From Pleurodeles waltl (taxonomy: Eukaryota; Chordata; Amphibia; Caudata; Salamandridae): DNA of 64,000 nucleotides. Numbering within the stretch: the first letter of the stretch is position 1; each line of letters opens with the position of its first letter. The notes under the pieces are model-generated. The model was given only the letters and a program-made list of their open reading frames with translations, did no database searches and was not told the DNA's origin. Below are positions 34,715 to 46,429 of this stretch, piece after piece. Location of the stretch: assembly GCF_031143425.1 (NCBI RefSeq), contig NC_090446.1, positions 659,515,717 through 659,579,716 of the forward strand, in the 5' to 3' direction. Position numbers and translations under genes: made by a program.

Positions 34715-36249
34715 ATGTTTATGGCAAGTGGTACTGTTTTCAATGGTTTTAATGGTGTTAAAAGGTTTAAGCATGTTATGTGGTTGACTTTATTGTTGTG
34801 GTGATACCTTGACAAAGCCAGTGGGGTTGCTTTATATGTATTGAAACCCCTTTCAATGTGTTACATTGACAAAGTATAACATGTGGTTATTAATGTGGTG
34901 ACACCCAGACAAAGACAATCTACCTCCCTTTTTTTAAATGACACCTCCTTATATTGTTTTGTTGCATCTGGTATAGGTGGGAGGTATTGTTATTATGGGA
35001 TTTAGGATCCTGTAGGAGTGTAAATTAATATGAGGGTGTGAACAAATACATTTCCATCTACCTGAATGTATATATTGGTGATTTAATGCATATTATTTAC
35101 TTATATGTGAGCAATAAAGACACTATTCCTTTTGAAAAGAAAAGCATGGATTGGACAATAGTTTATTGAGTGTTACTGTTGTGTGACAGCAAACTGAGAT
35201 TACTAACCCATACCACTTCCCAAGAGTAGGGATCGGACAGCTCTGCTTAGTGCTCTGCTTACCCTGATAGTGAAGTACTACAATGTGGTATTTGATTCCC
35301 AGAAATAAGAGTATTATGTGGAGTTAATTTTGAAGGAGTCATATATGTTGCAACTAAAAAACCCTATTCTTACAGGTATTTATTTATGCAATTAATTGAT
35401 GTTGCATGGTTGCACCACATAGACCCTCTTTTTCAGTGGGCCCTAACTCCGCTGTAAAAGCAGTTACTAGCCCTATCTGAATTATGAGATCCACTGAAAC
35501 ACAGTCAACCTCTTTATTTTCACTTGGAGACTTCAGCAGCTGAAAAACAGATAACATCTCTGCTTGCATGATTGTGGAAAACTGAGAATTACTGCCTGAA
35601 TCAGAATTACAGATTGTTCTGTCATTTCCTCATTTATTTATAGACTCTCATGATACAGCTTGTCATAATGAGCTGGATTTTCCCCATCCCTATTTTACCA
35701 GTAGCCCCACTATCAGTGTCTTCAAAGACTGGAATAATAGTTCATTTTCAATGCCACAGTGGTTTAAGGCTCTTTAAAAAGAACATTTTAGAAAAGAAAA
35801 TTTTACCACAGAAAACAGTAATAGCTTTGAGTGCACATGAGGATAATGGTAATCAGTGCAAAGAATAAGGAGAGAGATCTGCCTAAATAAAGCTTTTTTT
35901 TTAGATATATCATGAATGTTAGAAGAATGAATTAATCTGACATATTTTTAGATATTTATTTTTATTATTTTCTTTAAAAGGACTAATTTACATGTGATTC
36001 AAAGCAGCTTGACATAAGCAAGAGAGGTTGTGATACATGTTTTTGGTTCTGGAAAGAGAAGCACTCAAAGGCCCGGCAGCGCTTGACCGATAAGTAATGA
36101 AGGATACTTATTACATTGTTGCAAAAAATCCATCAAGCACTTCAAGCACGTAATCTAGTTTTTATGATTTGGCCATCATATGCCAATGAATCTGTAGCAA
36201 AATCAGGGAAATTCCCCAACTGGTCTTTTTTGCTGAAGGCTTTGGAGAC
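34715..36249. other. Interval between the two Harbinger elements
   Basis: No gene was recognised. A stretch near 35110-35290 contains AATAAA followed by sequence resembling the end of an LTR, but no partner or CA terminus could be fixed. Confidence 0.35.
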
Positions 36250-36252
36250 TTA

Positions 36253-36266
36253 GGCCCTCATTATGA
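36253..36266 (+). repeat. Left terminal inverted repeat of Harbinger element 2
   Basis: GGCCCTCATTATGA, inverse of 42175-42188 with one mismatch; preceded by the TTA target copy. Confidence 0.85.
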
Positions 36267-36789
36267 ATATGTCGGTAAACACCGTCGCCCAGTGTGGCAA
36301 TGGTGAACAGAATCTCGTCATTGGCGTGGAACAGAAACCCGCCATATAAAGATGCAAAAATCAGAATCCCAATTTTTTTTCCCTACCACCAGTCACCGCC
36401 AGGACCTTGTCGGTGAAAATGCTGGCCATCCCACCCCGCCACCGTTGAGCACACAAATTTCCCACCCTTCAAATAATGAAGCACAAATCACCGCAGCAGT
36501 TAGTGGAAGTCGAACGACCATTGGCGGTATAGACCGCCACGGCCAGCAATGGGACCCAACATTAGAATTGCACACTTTGGCAAGTTTGAAACCCACACAC
36601 CTGACACACATCCACAACACTATAAAACACTCACAGACACTCCCACAATCCTTTGCACCAGCAGTAGGACAACTGAGATTGGGAACTCCACAAGCAGACA
36701 CTGAGCGCCACAACACATGAATCACACACCCAACCACACAACAACGCCTTCACCTAAATCCACACAACACACCACTTACAACACACACC

Positions 36790-38329
36790 ATTGCACCCCC
36801 CAAGCACCCACGCTTCACAGAAAGGGAGCTAAGGACCATGGTGGACGAGATACTGAAGGCCGAGCCACAATTATTTGGGTCACAGGTCCAGCACACACCC
36901 ATCTCCAGGAAGATGGAGTTATGGCAGACCATTGTCAACAAGGTCAATGCAGTGGGACACCATCCACGCACGAGGGACGACATCGGCAAGTAATGGAATG
37001 ACCTGCGCGGGAAGGTGAGGTCAATGGCATCCCGCACAACATTGCGGTACAGAAGACTGGGGGAGGACCGCCACCAACACCACCTGACTGGGAGGAAAAG
37101 GTACTGGCCTTCCTGCACCCTGAGGGCCTCACTGGACTCACTGGAGGAATGGACTTGGGTAAGTCATCTACAATTACCCCATCACACCTGTATGCATGCA
37201 CCATCCCACCCCTCCAACAGCCATCAGGACCACTACCCCACCCGGGCCACAATCACTACATCCAGTCACCCTGCATGGCCACAAATCCATCAACAGGCCC
37301 ACATTCCTCCCCCTGTGCACAGCCACATACCCCTGCAAGGAATCCCAATGGCACTACACCACCCATAATGCACCTCCACATCCTAATCAAAATGCAATGG
37401 CAATCCCACAAAGGCACCCTGCATGGCCCAAAAGTGGAAAACCTGCATAAAACAGGCCAGCCCTGTGCACCCCATCCGAATCTGCAATTGTAACACACAT
37501 GTCCATTCCCCACAACAGGCACCACCACCCATGCCACCCTGACGGACAGGACAAGGAGTAGCAGAGCCCCACAGGGAGACAGAGGCACCACCTAGGACAC
37601 TGGAGAGGGAACCCTGGACAGTGAGGAATACCCTGGCCACTCACACAGTCCTGGACTGTCACCATCCAGCAGCCCCACCCAGGACACCACTGACACCCTT
37701 ACCACCCAGTTACCAACATCAGTCCAGGGCAACTGGCCCCACAACTGTGTATCCAGGCCATAGACTGGTGGAACACAAGAACAGAGGCCACAGTCACCGC
37801 CTACCAACAGGCAGGAAGACGATGGCCCCAGTACAAGTGGTACCGCCAAACCTGTGCAGGGGACAGAGGCACAAGGAGCTAGGCCCAGGGGGGAGGCCGC
37901 AAGATGGATGCTGCAGCCCAGGACATGATCTCAGATGGCCTGGGAGCATACCACCATACTCAGGACAGGATGGGCCAGATTGTGGCCACCCTGGAGCAGA
38001 GTCAAAGGCTGCAGATAGACCAACACCAAGAGACCATGGAGCAGTGGAAACTGCTCAATACCACCATGGCCACCATAGCAGGTGCGCTGCTGCATTATGT
38101 CCCAACCCAGCCGGAGACACCCACAGACCAGGAAGCCCCTACTACAGACCAAGATACAGACCAGCCAACAACAGCAGCAGCAGCACCTAGACTTGTGCCA
38201 CCATCTGAGGACACAGAGGAGACCAGCACCTCAACCCATACAGGCCAACACCAGGCAGCCAAACGGTCCCTCAGGCCCAGATATGGCACTGGAACACCTG
38301 CCAAGACCAAGGCCCCCTCTAAGAAGTGA
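36790..38329 (+). pseudogene. Harbinger gene A homologue, broken
   Basis: This is homologous to gene A of element 1. Exon 1 (36790-37158) reads PRFTERELRTMVDEILKAEP, then PRTRDDIGK, a stop, and WNDLRGKVRSMASR. Exon 2 (37519-38329) follows an ACAACAG acceptor and ends in a Gln-rich helical segment (LEQSQRLQIDQHQETMEQW) and a basic C-terminus (RPRYGTGTPAKTKAPSKK). Lesions are clear: ATT where the start codon is expected (36790-36792), TAA at codon 68 (36991-36993) inside the third Myb helix, and an apparent 1-bp loss near 37034. The GTAAGT donor falls at the same place as in element 1, supporting the intron. AATAAA occurs near 38516. Confidence 0.82.
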
Positions 38330-38811
38330 CTCTGACAAGAATTGTTCCCCAAGTGTGCCACTGAACCACCATTCACACTGAAAAACCAACCCCAAAACTT
38401 GTAAATAACAGATGCACATATTACCACTGCCAACAATAGCTGAGACCATGTAGCCAATATGGACATCCGCCATTAGCCCATCACTGTGAAGAGCAGCATG
38501 ACATCCCTGACACCAAATAAAACACCTGTTCACCAATGTAAATGTCCCCTGTCATTATGCTGAATGTAATCGAAGTGTGCAAGCAATTGTCAATGAAATC
38601 ATTTATTCATATCTTTATTGCAGGAATGGCACCCCACGCATAACATGGGGTGGTGCCAACAGAAATGTCTAACAAGTTGTCCATAATGTCACATATCCCA
38701 TACAAACATAGTCACTTTGACAATTTCTATTGACCCAACACCCCCATAGAGGATAAGGCATACTGACAGTATGCAGCACAGACAACCACAGCATCAAATA
38801 GTACCACTTAG

Positions 38812-39117
38812 TTACTGGAAGTACAGTTGGATCAGTTGGTTCCTGGAGTGTACATCTTCCCCCTCCTCATCATCACCATCATTCTCATCCCCTCTCAGAG
38901 AAAGCTGGTCTGGATATACAGCACCCTCCTCCTCCAAGAGGGGAATAGATTTCCTCACAGCCACGTTGTGCAGCATGCAGCATCCCACCACTATTCTACA
39001 CACCTTCTCAGGCTCATACGCCAGGGATCCCCCAGAGATATGGAGACAACGGAATCTAGCCTTCAGGAGACCTATAGTGCACTCTATCACCCTTCTAGTA
39101 CGCCCATGGTCGATCAG
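38812..39117 (-). pseudogene. Harbinger transposase, C-terminal fragment only
   Basis: From the right the fragment opens with HGRTRRVIECTIGLLKARF, which holds the third catalytic residue (Glu of VIE). It continues through CCMLHNVAVRKSIPLLEEE to an acidic tail and stop at 38812, matching the last third of the element 1 transposase. Both catalytic Asp motifs are absent. Upstream sequence is instead part of gene B (end of its exon 1 and intron), so a deletion joined the two. It cannot be active. Confidence 0.85.
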
Positions 39118-41369
39118 AGGTACAGGTGAGTAGGCGGATTTGGGGCATGGATGTGTTTAATGGTGGGAGATGGATGTAAACATGTGTGCACGATTTGACA
39201 CTGTACAGTTTTGGGATTCCTAGCATGCTGCGTGTGTGAGGTGCTGTTATGCTGTTGTAAATGTCCATTCCATAGGCGACATATAGCCAGCTGTATCTAA
39301 TGGGCATTGTCTGACCTCTGTGTTACTTTTTCTGTGTGTCCCATATAGGTCAGTGCCATTCAGAAGAGGGGACTCTGGCAGGCCATCGCCAGGGAGGTGC
39401 GGACCCTGGGGGTCTACAACCGGAGGAACACCCACTGCAGGAAGTGGTGGGAGGACCTGCGGCGCTGGGCGAGGAAGACCTGTGAGGCCCAGCTGGGGAA
39501 GTCCTCCCAATGAGGAAGGGGTGCCCGTTGGGCACTGACCCCCCTAATGTGGCGCATTCTGGTGGTGGCGTATCTGGACCTGGATGGGCGCTTGAAGGCT
39601 GCACAGCAGACACAAGGGGGTGGGTACAGAAACCATTGTATGGCTCCTTGATGGATGTTTGAGGGTGCTGTAGTATGTATGTTGTCTACTGGCAGGGACT
39701 CTGAATGATGTCATTTTACATAATGGCCCCCATGGGAAGTTAGGTTGTAAGGGACAGCTCTGCAGTACTTCAGGTCCTTCTTTGATGTCGGAAATGGCTG
39801 TAGAGCAGGGTTGTGGCCACTAGTCAGGGGCATAGCTAATGTATAGCGGTAGGTGCTGCATGGTGAAATACCTGCAGGGTGGGAGTATGTGTGAACCAGT
39901 TGTGTACCTCCATTCAGCTATTTACAAGTGTCTCTCCTGTTTTGTCTCCCCATCCCTGTTCTCTTGTTGTGTCTGTGTACATCAGCATCATCTGGCGAGG
40001 GAGCAGTGGCACCGAGTGGGGATGCATCTGCCCACGGTTCCACGGAGGCAGAGTTGAGTGATGCCAAGGGGACCAGTAGGTTGGAGGGCGAAGTGAGTAC
40101 CATGGGGGAGGCAACTACCACTGGAGGTAGTGACTCTGATGCCTCCTCCGATGGGAGTTCCCTGGGGGTGGCAGACCCTAGTGGGCCCACCCATTCTGTC
40201 ATCTTCTGCCACCCCCATACCTTCACTGCCCTCCCAGTTGCTCCCCACCCAGTTGCCCGTGCCTGCTCACCCAGCAGGGTGGGTGTCTCCTTTGCCCCAG
40301 GCACCTCATCGCCTGCTGCCCTCACGGAGGAGGCTACTGACCTCCTGAGGACCATCTCTGTAGGGCAGACAACCATCGTCAATGCCATCCAGGGGATAAC
40401 AGCGGTGGTGCAGCAGACCAATGCATACCTGGATGGCCTTCACTGTGCCGTGTCTGGCCTACAGAGATCTTTTCAGGCTCTGGCCACCTCTCTGATTACA
40501 GCCAGTATCCCTGGTCATTCCGTACCCCTTCCAACCACCACTACCCTTTCCAGCACCCCACTCCCTTCACCTGTCCCAAGCACACATTCTTATAGCGTGC
40601 ACACACCTCAACACACAAGAAGCACACTGAAAAACACAGGCACCACACATCCCACCACAGGCATACACACAGCCAACATACAAAGGCACACACACCAACA
40701 TCCACTTCCCCAGTGTGTCCACCTCTTCCGCCTCCCTGTCTATCACCTCTACATGCACACTCACAATCACTGCACCCTCATTCACTGTTGCTGACCCCAT
40801 TCTGGCAGTCACCACAACATCAGACATCCATTCATGCACCCCAGACACCACACCTGCATTCACCTCAACGACTTTGGTTGACACATGCAGCACACATTTA
40901 CACTGGCAGCATGTCTTGTCCCACTATGTCCACCCCCCCTCCAAAGACACTCAAACGTTCCAGGACACCCACATCCACCACACCTCAGCATACTGTACAG
41001 TCATCTGCATCCACGTCACGCACACCTATACCTGTCACGACCACTCCCTCTACCTCCACTCCCACACCTTCCTCCAGTTCCACTCGACTGCCCCTAAAAA
41101 ACTTTCCCTATCCTATGTTAACCTATTCGAACCCACTGGTCCACCTCCTTGCCCTGTTCACTCCTCCCACGTCACAGCCCACCCCTGTCTGCCCTTCCTA
41201 TTCCAGTGCTAGCTCTCCTGTGAGCAGGAGACCCCTAGCTGGCCCAGAAACATCTGCCGCACCCCAGTCTAAGGCGGCTCCACCATCTTCGAAGGCCAGA
41301 CCCAAGCCCCCTCCACCTCTCAAATGTAAACCCAAGCCACCCCAGTCATACGTCCCCATCACCCCCTGA
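39105..41369 (+). pseudogene. Harbinger gene B homologue, 5'-truncated
   Basis: The first SANT helix exon is nearly all deleted; only a short end with an ACAG/GTGAGT donor remains near 39125. The second exon (39349 to about 39616) follows an ATATAG acceptor and reads IQKRGLWQAIAREVRTLG, then HCRKWWEDLRRWARKT. It has a TGA at 39511-39513 where element 1 has Arg. The third exon (39986-41369) has an acidic Ser-rich start, DLLRTISVGQTTIVNAIQG, LHCAVSGLQRSFQALA and a long Thr/Pro/His/Ser tail that changes frame near 40720. It ends with a Lys/Pro-rich segment. AATAAA occurs at 41530-41535. Confidence 0.75.
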
Positions 41370-41529
41370 CCCTGTTCCCTGAGGTGCCTGGATGCCCCAT
41401 TGTTGCCCCTTTAAGGTGGAGTACCATTTGCACTTGTGGGAGTCAAGTTGGGGCCATTTGGGCCCTTCAGACTTTTGAAAATGAACTAGCCATTTGCCTT
41501 CTGTTGGACTTCTGTTGATCCTGGACCAT

Positions 41530-41535
41530 AATAAA
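41530..41535 (+). promoter_or_regulatory. Polyadenylation signal of gene B in element 2
   Basis: AATAAA 161 bp past the gene B stop codon, on the same strand. Confidence 0.45.
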
Positions 41536-42174
41536 TGTTTGTGTGGCCAGTGTTGTTTTGGCGCACTCTGGATCTGTGGTTCATAGTTTCTTTTGGAGGG
41601 GGGAGGAGTGTTGTGCACATATGTGTACTTTGGGCAGATTGTCTTGGCCTTGTGTCTGGTAAGGAGCTCTTGTTCAGGTTTGTATGGCTTGTGCTGTTGT
41701 GAGGGGTGCTTTGCGGGGTGGGTGGAGTGGGTGGGTATGTAACTGTACCCTTTCTCCCCATGTTTAGTAGGTTGTGGTACTTACCGTCGTCGTCTTCGTC
41801 AGCGGTCTCAGTCATGGAGGTATATGGCAAGGAGCAGGACTGGCATGATTTGCAACTCTCTTTCCATGTCTGCTTCGGCGTGCTGTGTGAGCCTCCGGTG
41901 AGTGCTTCCTTTTATTTGGTTTGTTTCTGCCTGGCTTTGCGTGGTGGTGGTTCCTGCCCTAGAACTGATGGCGGTCTAGTGCTTCATTATTTGTTGGGCG
42001 GGTAGGGCCTTTCCGTCAGCCTGTGGGCGGCCTCTTTTGTCGGCACTCCTCTGCTGGCGGTGAGTGGTTTTCAGGCTGTCTGTTTTTCAAGTGCTTCATA
42101 ATTTGGCGGGCCAGACTGCCTGACTGTTGGCGGTAATTACCGCCACCACCGGCGGTGCGGTCTTTACCCCGTTT

Positions 42175-42188
42175 TCATAATGAAGGCC
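42175..42188 (-). repeat. Right terminal inverted repeat of Harbinger element 2
   Basis: TCATAATGAAGGCC, followed by the second TTA. Just inside it lie several GGCGGT/ACCGCC subterminal motifs, candidates for binding by transposase or Myb proteins. Confidence 0.85.
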
Positions 42189-42191
42189 TTA

Positions 42192-44420
42192 GAGCCTCAT
42201 TTGGCGGGCGGAGGTAAATCCGTCAGGACGATAGAATTAATTACTACATTGCCTTGATGGAGTCCCCCTCCGCCAAATTTATAAAAGACTGCCAAGCTGG
42301 CTGTCATTCCTGAAGCATTCCCAGGAATTAGTGTCACATTAATTCCTGTCAATGTTTTGTTAAGTTTGATCCACAGCCCCATCAACATGTTTTAATGGAC
42401 TGTCCCTTACACCAAACTCTAAAAGTCAGGTTGCATCCAAAGATGTAATTAGGGCATGATGTTGTCCAGTTTTTGAGATAACTGGAAAACATTTATTTGT
42501 GGAAACTTCTACGTTTTGAGAACAGAGAGCTCAAATTGATTTAATTAGCTAGAAGGTGACAAATACACAGAACACTGCCCCAGTGTGCCATTTGGAGTTG
42601 AAATTAGATGTTAGATGTTATTTACATTGTACAAATCTGAGTAATTCTGGTAATTTTGTGTTACTCTTTTGATGCAAAATTACCAAATATTACACGATTA
42701 TGCCTGTTCCCATAATTCTGTGTAATTAGGAACAGAAATCCTACCACAGGACCATAGAATAATGAATTAAGCAAGCATGAGTGGTTTCTAACTGCTCCTG
42801 TTCATGTTTTGTTGCATTTAGTGCCATTTTATTTTCTTACGGACAAATGGGTGCATGTTTGTGCTAAGAAAATAGCTGTGAATTTTGGGATATGCTCCTC
42901 ATGTAGTTCCACGTAATCTTGCATCAGTTTGATATGTTCGTATAATTATGCTACAGCAAAGTACGAGTTACACTCACTTCTAGTGGACATTTGAGCAACT
43001 AGGGCTACTCCATTGTCCAATGTCACACCCGTGAGATGATCTTTTAACATAGATTCTCATAGGTATATGTGGAGTTTATATAGCACAAACTCAGTCAAAA
43101 GGCAATGGAGTGCCGAACAGGGTTAAAGGCAAAGAAATTAAATTTGTGATTGAATGGTAGGTAGTTTCCAAGAGAAAATGTGGACTGTTACTGTATACGG
43201 ATGCAGCGTTCTTTAAGGAGTTGTCTCAGCTCTTCCCTGGATTGGAGCAGGGTAAGATTTGGTAAGTAAAGTTTTTTGATCCTCTTTAAAATATGTGTGA
43301 ACTTCTCTTGGATTATATTTTGTTTCTACTCCCCTTTCCACGTGCACTTCTATCACACCAGCACTTTCAGAGTGGCTGTGGATGCTCCTGCCTGATGCTG
43401 TTGTTCGTGAGTTTGGTAAATGTGTCATAGATGCTTCAACATTTTGACTGCCGAGAGCTTCAGTTTATGAGACCCTAGACCTTGATCTCACAAGATCAGC
43501 CCATATGGAACTTTACCACTAGCTTCATATTTAATGCTGTGCCAGTAACACATTGCATTGCAGCATTTTTAGAGCATTTACCACCCCTATGTGGGGACAC
43601 TGAAGTGCTTTATTTGACCAGCCAAAAAATACATGTAAACGCAACAACGAGAAACAGGCCACAATTGTATCCTCAAAGAGATGATAACCAATATTCCATA
43701 TTCAATAATTTGAAAACAACATTAAAAGCAATTTAAACTGTGACTTCATCACTCATAAGTCCCATGTTTTGTGGTACTCATAGGAACATTGTTTCGTGCT
43801 GGTGTAGGTTACACATAGATATCTAAAGTGGTTGCATGTGATACAACAGTAAGATGCAAACTAGTGTGCATGGTGCAACAGTGCTATGCAAAATGGTTGT
43901 AGATAGTCTTATCTGAAACAAGTAATGCTATTCTCTGAATGATCTTGATTTCCCATGTAATGTATATGTGGACAATTGGTCAGTTTAACCAACTCACTAA
44001 CTCTGCCTTTACACTGAGAACCCATTATGCAATTTACTGCAGAAAGAATTATGACCTAAAATACTTCTACATGCACATACGAGAGCCAGCAGACCTGTGG
44101 AAAAGAAGCTTTTGGTTTACTGAGTAAGATCTGAGTTCTTGTGGGCAGGTGTTTGGACTCAGTCTCCCCCAGAGTGACAACTATAAGTACATAGGACATG
44201 CTCAATCACACTCAAGTTTTTTCTCTCTCTCTACTGATGTTGGAAATGGCCATTCTTTGCATGGTATTCCCCGGATTTTTGACCTCTTTGACTGAACCTT
44301 TTTTGGCCATATGCCTCTGCGCCGTTTACTCCTGCTAACCAGTAGTAACGTGTTTGTGCTCTCCTTTTTAAACATGCTAAAATGTGCATACACCCAGTTG
44401 GCACATTTTATCATCAGCCC
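42192..44420. other. Interval without recognised genes
   Basis: It starts with GAGCCTCATTTGGCGGGCGG, resembling a further Harbinger end, and contains the inverted pair ATTTGGCGG (42199-42207) and CCGCCAAAT (42270-42278). The remainder is AT-rich and shows no domain. Confidence 0.4.
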
Positions 44421-44514
44421 CTTGCTTTAGCAGCTCCAGTAGGGGTGGAGTTCTTGATGGGCTTCTTCTGCCTGTAACCCAGCAGACCAAGACCCATAAA
44501 TAATATCAAAGAGC

Positions 44515-46080
44515 TGAATGAGTGAAAGGACAGACGGATGACTGTGTGAATGAAAAGAAGGATAGGTAAGTGAAAAGGTGGATGGTGGATGGATGGATGA
44601 GTGCAAGGATGAATGACTGAAAGAATAGCTAGATTGGTGAAAGAGAGGGTGGATGGATGGATGAAAGGGTGGACGAATGGATAAGTGAAACAATGGAAGT
44701 ATGAATGAAAAGAAGGGTGGGTGTATGGATGAAAGGGTGAATGGATTGATGAGTCAAAGGGTCAATGGATGATGAGAAAGGATGGATGTATGTGTCAAAG
44801 GATGGTTGGGTGGGGTTAAAGGGTGGATTGATTGAAGGAATGAAAGGGTGGGTAGATGGATGAGCTAAAGGATGGATGAATGAGTGAAACAATGGAGCTT
44901 GGGCATCATGTACCCCAGCTGCAGATGCTACAGAGTGGGTGGATTTCTTGATGATCCTCTTCTGTGTGCAACTTGTCAGACAAGGGTGAATGAGTGAGTG
45001 ACAGGATAGGTGAATGGATGTGTCAGTGAAAGGGTGTATGAATGGGTGAATGAATGGCTTGATAGATGAATGGATTGATGGATGAATGGGTGAAAGTGTG
45101 GATGTAAGGATGGATGCATGAAAGAATGGATGAGAATGGATGAATAAGGGTAGGATGGCTGATGGGTGGATGAAAAGATGGATCATGAGTAAAGGGTGGA
45201 TGAATGATGAGAGAAAGGATGGATGGATGAATGAGTGAGTGAAAAGATGGATGGTTCAGTGAAAGGGAGGGTGGATGGATTGCATGATGAGAGTTTGGAT
45301 GGATGAGTGAGTGAAGGGATGGATGGCTGAGTGAAAGGTAGGGTGGATGGATGGGATGTATGAACAGGTGGAAGGACAGTTAATAGAGTAAAATGATGGA
45401 TGAAGAGTGAAAAGGTTGAATGGTTGGATGAGCGAAAGGATGGATGGATGAGTGAGAGGGTGGATGGATTATGATTAAAAGTATGGATGAGTGAAATGGA
45501 AGGTGGATGGATAGATGGATGAAAGGGTGGATCGATAGATGAGAAAAATAATGGATAAGTGAAAGGGAGGGAGGATGGATGAAATAGTGTATATATGGAT
45601 TAGTGAAAGAATGCATGGATGAAAGGGAGGATGAATGGAAAAATGGATGAGTGAAAGCATAGAAGAATGAGTGAGTGGATGAATGGATGAGTAAGTGGAT
45701 GGATGAATGAGTGAAAGGGTAAATGGATGGATTGATGAGTGGATGGGTGGAAGAGTGGAATGATGAGTGAAAAGGTCAATGGATGGATGAGTGAAATGGA
45801 GGATGGGTGCAATGAAAGGTAGAGGGGATGGATGGATGGGTGGATGGATGAGTGAATGGGTGGATGGAGAGATAAATGAGTGAAAGGGTGGATGGAGTGG
45901 TAGATAGATGGATGGATGAATATGTTTGGAGATGGATGGATCGGTTTGGATATGGATGAGTGGATAAATGATTGAAGAGTAAATGATGGATGAAAGTATG
46001 AATGGATGACATGAATGTAAAGATTAAATTGTGGATGTAAGCAGGTTGAAAGGATGAATGGATAAATGATTGGATGGAAC
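44515..46080. repeat. GGAT/GAAT-type minisatellite, about 1.5 kb
   Basis: The plus strand is made of degenerate 4-base-derived units (GGATGGATGAGTGAAAGGGT and variants). Several frames stay open on the minus strand because the repeat lacks stop codons, giving Ser-Ile-His-Pro-Phe repeats; these are not genes. A non-repeat island at 44895-44985 interrupts the array and resembles the sequence just left of it (44420-44480). Confidence 0.9.
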
Positions 46081-46429
46081 AGACAAGAGATCTCTTAAAC
46101 TAAGGGCCATAATGACTTGATTCATTTGTTTGGTGACATAAGTGCTTTGGTTTGAATTGGGAGGTATTTTTATTTTCTGGCTGCTTCCTTGGTCCCTGGT
46201 ATATGGTATTGTGCGCAAACAGGGTCTTAAAGTAAATGCTACAAGTGGGCTGCCGCACTCATTGTGCCACCCACTAAAGTAGCACCTCTAAGGTAGGCCC
46301 TAAAGGCTCGAGGATAGGGTGAATGATTGCAACCATGATTCATAGAGTAATTAGAATAGTAATTTAAAATCCACATTAGCGGTCAATTTAGTTGTTATCT
46401 TCCTATTTTGGAAAAGACACTTAGAAATT

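Larger units (their letters stand above)
36253..42188. mobile_element. 5.9-kb PIF/Harbinger transposon, internally deleted (element 2)
   Basis: The ends are inverted (GGCCCTCATTATGA at 36253-36266; its inverse with one mismatch at 42175-42188). They are flanked by identical TTA triplets (36250-36252 and 42189-42191), the classic Harbinger target. It contains gene A (plus), a transposase C-terminus (minus) and gene B (plus): the same gene order as element 1 read from the other strand. The terminal repeats differ from element 1, so it is another subfamily. About 3 kb shorter than element 1, it lacks the transposase N-terminus and the start of gene B. Confidence 0.9.

Noticed and set aside
35110..35290. 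Another LTR 3' end
   Set aside because: There is an AATAAA and an LTR-like sequence, but no clear CA terminus, target copy or matching LTR elsewhere in the window.
37621..38190. A 189-codon Pro/His-rich plus-strand frame
   Set aside because: It is a shadow of gene A exon 2 in element 2; the true frame there ends with the basic C-terminus at 38329.
44629..45186. A 185-codon frame with Ser-Ile-His-Pro-Phe repeats
   Set aside because: It is a translation of the GGAT-type minisatellite on the minus strand; nothing beyond the repeat supports a gene.
44515..46080. CRISPR-like array of direct repeats
   Set aside because: Units are contiguous degenerate 4-base derivatives without unique spacers, and the sequence is vertebrate.
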